A DNA stretch of 64,000 nt. It comes from Blastocystis sp. Blastoise. Taxonomy: Eukaryota > Sar > Bigyra > Opalinata > Blastocystidae. The notes under the pieces were generated by a model. It was not told the origin of the DNA, did no database searches, and saw only the letters and a program-made list of their open reading frames with translations. Shown in pieces: positions 60,057 to 64,000 of the stretch. The translations under genes were made by a program, and so were the position numbers. Position 1 is the first letter of the stretch; every line of letters starts with the position of its first letter. The stretch lies in contig JBBPEB010000013.1 of NCBI GenBank assembly GCA_039096225.1, positions 585,501 to 649,500 of the forward strand, given 5' to 3'.

Positions 60057-61013
60057 ACAAACAAAATAAATTTATAATCTATGTATTGTTATGTTGTTTT
60101 AACATTTATATACTAAAGATAACAATTCTTCTTCTAAATAAACAAAACACAATAAATATCAATTCAATGTATTTAATGATAAGAATACATCAAGTACTTT
60201 TGTAATAAGACATGAAATAGATATATATTTCTTTTGAGTTTTACACTTTCAATCTTTTGTATTCTTACAATATTAAAAATAATAATTCTTCTTAAATATA
60301 TAAAGAATCTATTTAGTATCAGAGGACCCGAAGAAGCAACACATAGAAGTTATGACTTAAATATTTATATCTATACATTTCTTCTCAAGAATGTAGATAT
60401 CTTTATAGAACTGTCCATACCAAATAAAACAGTAATCTATGTATATATAAGTATATAACTATCTTTTCAATCTTCAGGTGTCCCTCATCATTTACTACTA
60501 TAGTAATATATAGAGATACATAAAAATATAAATAAATATATAGATAGAAACCCTACAATTCACACAATAAGCCATCCAAATAAATAAAAGATTTAAAAAT
60601 ATAAATATATATATATATAAAATCTAATAATTATAAGTAAGACAATAGAAAATGAAAAAAAGAAAATTGAATATATAAAAGAAAATGCAAAATATAAAAA
60701 GAAACACAAAGAGCAGTAAGTATTCACTTATGTTCTTAAATAGAGACATTTTATTCATACATATTCCTTCATATTCAACATATCTATAATCAATTATTGT
60801 GAAAGTCACATATAACGTATTATATATATATATGAATGAATAGTTTGTAAGCTAACCATTAATATATTATATACATATTAAACACAACCTTCGTATATAA
60901 TGATAATAATAAGTATTTCATGTAATATATTGACTTCACAGAAAGAATATATTGTTAAATATAAATATATTTCTTCTGTTTAATGTAAGGCGAACAATAT
61001 TATATATATATAA
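60057..61013. other. gene-free AT-rich DNA
   Basis: Almost 1 kb downstream of PGS1 with no credible gene. Confidence 0.45.
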
Positions 61014-61438
61014 GGAATGAGGTGTAAGCATTCCAGGAATAAAATAACTAATGATGAATAATATATATATGTAGTTTATAAAGAATGATATAAGCCTTTC
61101 ATATCCTGTCTATCATAACTTTAAAACATATATATATAAACGATACATTTCACAAATATATTCAATCAATAGTTATATTGTTTCTTATTCACAACATATA
61201 TATATAATCATAAAGAATGAGGTGTAAGCATTCTTTAGTATATATACTTATAGATAATAATAGAGAATGAGGTGTAAGCATTCTTTAGTATATATACTCA
61301 TTGATATAATATAGATAAATATATAGAATGAGGTGTAAGCATTCTTATATGTATATTATCCCTAACTATATTCCTAACCTGTCCACTTAGGAATCCAAAT
61401 ACGAAACAAACCATAAGAATGAGGTGTAAGCATTCTTA
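61014..61438 (+). repeat. five dispersed copies of a hairpin with loop AGGTGTAAG
   Basis: The 19-base core GAATGAGGTGTAAGCATTC occurs five times: about 61015, 61215, 61265, 61326 and 61417. Arms GAATG and CATTC pair; the loop AGGTGTAAG is invariant. The closing pair is G-C in the first copy and A-T in the other four. Copies 2 and 5 extend to eight base pairs with different outer pairs (AAAGAATG/CATTCTTT and TAAGAATG/CATTCTTA). The flanks between copies differ, apart from a short TTTAGTATATATACT shared after copies 2 and 3. See the findings. Confidence 0.9.
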
Positions 61439-61642
61439 TATATACAATATTATACTTTCTATATGCCTGTCTTATACAGAAAGATATAATAATTCGACAA
61501 CTAATTATATACATATATATATATATAATATATATACTTTCTATATGCCTGTCTTATAAAGAAAGATATAATAATTCGACAACTAATTATATACATATAT
61601 ATATAATATTATACTTTCTATATACCTGTCTTATATAGAAAG
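61370..61642 (+). repeat. hairpins with CCTGTC loops in ~80-bp tandem repeats
   Basis: Three tandem units start near 61455, 61537 and 61614. Each has arms CTTTCTATAT(G/A) and TATA(C/A/T)AGAAAG around loop CCTGTCT, followed by AATAATTCGACA. The third copy forms a perfect 11-bp stem. A related hairpin at 61370-61394 has an unrelated 8-bp stem, ATTCCTAA/TTAGGAAT, and loop CCTGTCCAC. A further CCTGTC at 61105-61110 may sit in an ATGATA/TATCAT stem. Confidence 0.85.
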
Positions 61643-61708
61643 AAATAATAATTCGACACCAATCAGTATATATATATAATATATATACAAATCAACCATC
61701 ATCATAGA

Positions 61709-61726
61709 GCTGAAGGCGTTTTCAGC
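61709..61726 (+). other. isolated hairpin GCTGAA/TTCAGC
   Basis: A 6-bp stem around loop GGCGTT in unusually GC-rich local sequence, just after the CCTGTC repeats. It may belong to the same structured element. Confidence 0.6.
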
Positions 61727-62373
61727 AAAATTCAGGATATCACTGGATAATAGATAATCATAAACATATCTGTTTCATATCGAATCCAATAAACAAAAAT
61801 AATAATAATAATATACATATATATATAAACATCATCAAAAAAAAAGAATATTCAGACCATGCAACACAGAATCCATAAGAAGTAATCATCTTAAAAGTAA
61901 TTCCAAAGAGAATCAATAGTAAATATATCATAGTAGTAAAGAAGAGAGGAAGACTTAACCATAATAATTAAAAGGAATAAAATACCAAAAAAGAAAGACA
62001 TTCACAAATATATAATAATATGTATTACAAAAACAGAAGACCAATAAATAATCATAGTACATAAATAAAAGATAGAAGAATAGAACCATAAGTTTCATTT
62101 CAAAGTCTATATAAATATAGAAATAGATTGGAAATAGAAATATTTCTTTTCTTTTTAAAATTTTATCGTGTCAAAGAATAAACATATATACATATAATAA
62201 AAATAATAATCAAAAACAAAACAACAATAGTAAAGTAGAGATATACTCCAGATTTTAATAGCAAAGTTATCGATATGTTGTCCATCAAGCCAAAAAGAAA
62301 GTATAGCTAGCATACACTATTCTAATCAACCCATGTTATCCATCATATTTCGAACACTTTTGAATATTTGAAT

Positions 62374-62540
62374 TTTTTGTATTGCAGTTTTTTGCAATTT
62401 ATTTTTTTGTATTGCTTTTTTTGCAATTTTCTTTTCTTTTCTTTGTTTTTTGTATTGCAGTTTTTTGCAATTTTCTTTTTTTTTTGTATTGCAGTTTTTT
62501 GCAATTTTCTTTTCTTTTTGTATTGCAGTTTTTTGCAACT
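62374..62540. repeat. minisatellite with ATTGCA-G-TTTTT-TGCAAT hairpin
   Basis: Five copies of a 30-45-bp unit built on TTTTTTGTATTGCAG and TTTTTTGCAATTTTC. Each includes an ATTGCA/TGCAAT inverted repeat; the second copy is slightly reduced. On the minus strand this reads as Lys/Gln/Thr repeats (LQKTAIQK), but I do not think it is coding. Confidence 0.85.
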
Positions 62541-62779
62541 TATTTCTTTCTTTTTTTTTATTTTGTACCATGGAATCAGACCAATATACGCATAAGTAAA
62601 GGCATCATCTATAGACAAACAGCTACGACACAAATATACTTCATTATAATTTTCCATTTTGATAATAGTATTTGTTAATATCCATTTATAGAAGTATTAA
62701 ATATATATTTAATATACTAGATATAAAAGATTACCAAATTCAAAAATAATAATATAAATAATAGGAGTAAGGTATATCA

Positions 62780-63031
62780 TCAATATAATATCATTAATAG
62801 AGGAGGAAGAAGTAAATAATATATATGAAGTATTAAAATAATAAAAAGTGAAGTAGTAAGAAGTATGAATAAAAGAAGAGAAGTATAGAGTAACCATACA
62901 GAAAATAAATCATAAAATAGGACATACAAAATAAGTATAAATACCATATTGAATATAATACTATAAAAAATAGTTATTCGATAAATAATACCCATTGTTT
63001 CTGAATGAATAAAATCAAGCATAGTACCCAT
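62780..63031 (-). CDS. possible polytopic membrane protein exon
   Basis: ATG frame starting MGTMLDFIHSETMGIIYRIT, followed by several hydrophobic stretches (FNMVFILILYVLFYDLF; LLLFILLTTSLFIILIL). A nearby minus frame at 62530-62657 starts MENYNEVYLCRSCLSIDDAF and might be another exon. The T-rich strand favours false hydrophobic frames, so this is weak; no family recognised. Confidence 0.25.
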   Translation of the reverse strand: MGTMLDFIHSETMGIIYRITIFYSIIFNMVFILILYVLFYDLFSVWLLYTSLLLFILLTTSLFIILILHIYYLLLPPLLMILY

Positions 63032-64000
63032 ATCATCAATAAATTTTCAAATATTATTACATCATATATACAACTCAATTATAATTCGATCCTTCTATAG
63101 AAACACAAATGACCATATAAACATACAATGTTCCACAATAAAGTTCATCATAGCACACCATCAAGAACCATAGTCACAATGAAGAGAATAAGATGATCAG
63201 CAGATAATATAATATCAAACAATATAATATACAAGAAGAATAACGTAAAAGGAAGTAGATAAATATACGATAGAAGGTAAGAAGAATAAATATAGAAATC
63301 ATATTAAAGTATAATACAAGAGCAGAAATCAATATTATTTAATTCATAAACCAGACACATAAGAAAATTGAAAAACATCTAATAAAATTAGAATACATTA
63401 TAGTATACAGAGGTGTAGATTTGCAAAAAAAAATAACCAAGGAATTTCGACACATTAAAACACTCTAATCATAGGAACAAAGAGGAATCAATCCAATAGA
63501 GCCTTTAATGACTCACTATAGATATTTTTAAAAAACTCCAAAATACCATTTATCATCATCCACAGAATTGAAATAGAGACCAATCTACCAATATAGTACC
63601 ACCACGAACCACGAACCGAATTGAACCACCACACCAGATCCACAACTGCCTTAGGCCTCATAGAAGTCAGTCACCAGAACCAAGAAGTGATTATAGTTTT
63701 ATTATAAATAATTTAAAAAAAAGAAAGTAAGAAAAAAAAGTAAAAACAATTATATAAAACAATATATATAAAACAATATATATATATATAATAACCATGA
63801 CAAAATCATACAACAAATAATTCATCACAGCACGAAACAAGGAACAACAAGGAACAAGGAACAAGGAACAAAATGAAAATAAAACTTGTCTTCATGTTAC
63901 AGAAGTTGCGTAATTAATTGTAAAAATAATAAAAAATATATATATAAATAAATAGTTACTAAATCGCTTCTACGTCAATGAAATGAACTTCTACAATGAA
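63032..64000. other. gene-poor right edge
   Basis: A-rich plus strand with a less AT-rich patch at 63575-63690 and a tandem GGAACAA heptamer run at 63839-63872. No confident gene. Confidence 0.4.

Noticed and set aside
61014-61438. CRISPR array
   Set aside because: Repeats are unevenly spaced, spacers are AT-rich and partly shared, and the DNA is eukaryotic nuclear.
63806-63895. Signal-peptide-like minus frame MKTSFIFILFLVPCSLL
   Set aside because: Only 29 codons, built partly on the tandem TTCCTTG heptamer; no convincing next exon.

Overview
The window is nuclear DNA from a very AT-rich, intron-rich eukaryote, probably a free-living or fungus-like protist. I cannot place the lineage. The evidence for a eukaryote is: spliced genes, usually GTAT...TATAG introns; a CCT chaperonin subunit; the KEOPS kinase Bud32; Sec61 beta; UFM1; a BEACH protein; a cyclin; eIF4E; and two intron-less tRNA-Thr genes. 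Almost every gene I could end with confidence stops at TAA; the C2H2 gene uses TAG. Introns and spacers are full of (TA)n, (TAA)n and pentanucleotide microsatellites, so many apparent reading frames are repeat artefacts. Most gene models below were joined by eye from GT/AG signals and conserved protein motifs, so small exon boundary errors are expected.

Layout. 1-8.6 kb: a secreted PLC-like phosphodiesterase (cut by the window edge), a small membrane protein, Bud32, an FCP1/SCP-type phosphatase, a MazG-type dCTP pyrophosphatase and a secreted Ig-like (SbsA/Big_5-like) protein. 9.6-18 kb: a BTB-TLDc protein and a 5.9-kb gene for a nuclear PHD/AT-hook protein. 18.5-28.2 kb: an UVSSA-like VHS protein, a divergent eIF4E and a ten-finger C2H2 protein, bracketed in part by two identical tRNA-Thr genes in opposite orientation. 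28.6-34.9 kb: a membrane LRR protein, CCT8 (theta) and a coiled-coil TLDc protein. 35.2-45.9 kb: one BEACH/PH/WD40 gene of about 10.7 kb with dozens of introns. 47-60 kb: a cyclin, a RibBA-type riboflavin enzyme, Sec61 beta, a UFM1 homologue, a conserved unknown and PGS1 (phosphatidylglycerophosphate synthase). 60-64 kb: almost gene-free and rich in short repeated hairpins.

Most genes are single-copy housekeeping functions (protein folding, tRNA modification, nucleotide clean-up, translation, ER translocation, vesicle traffic, phospholipid and flavin synthesis) with no operon-like logic. The observations most worth a second look are: (a) a cluster of repeated hairpins at 61.0-61.7 kb with a compensatory stem change; (b) a UFM1 homologue with no C-terminal Arg-Asp-Arg-Val-Gly tail; (c) a RibBA whose GTP cyclohydrolase II half keeps its zinc cysteines but has lost the catalytic loop; (d) an eIF4E in which both cap-stacking Trp positions read as Tyr; and (e) a GC-rich palindrome (TCCCGYGGGA type) recurring inside exons, in different reading frames.
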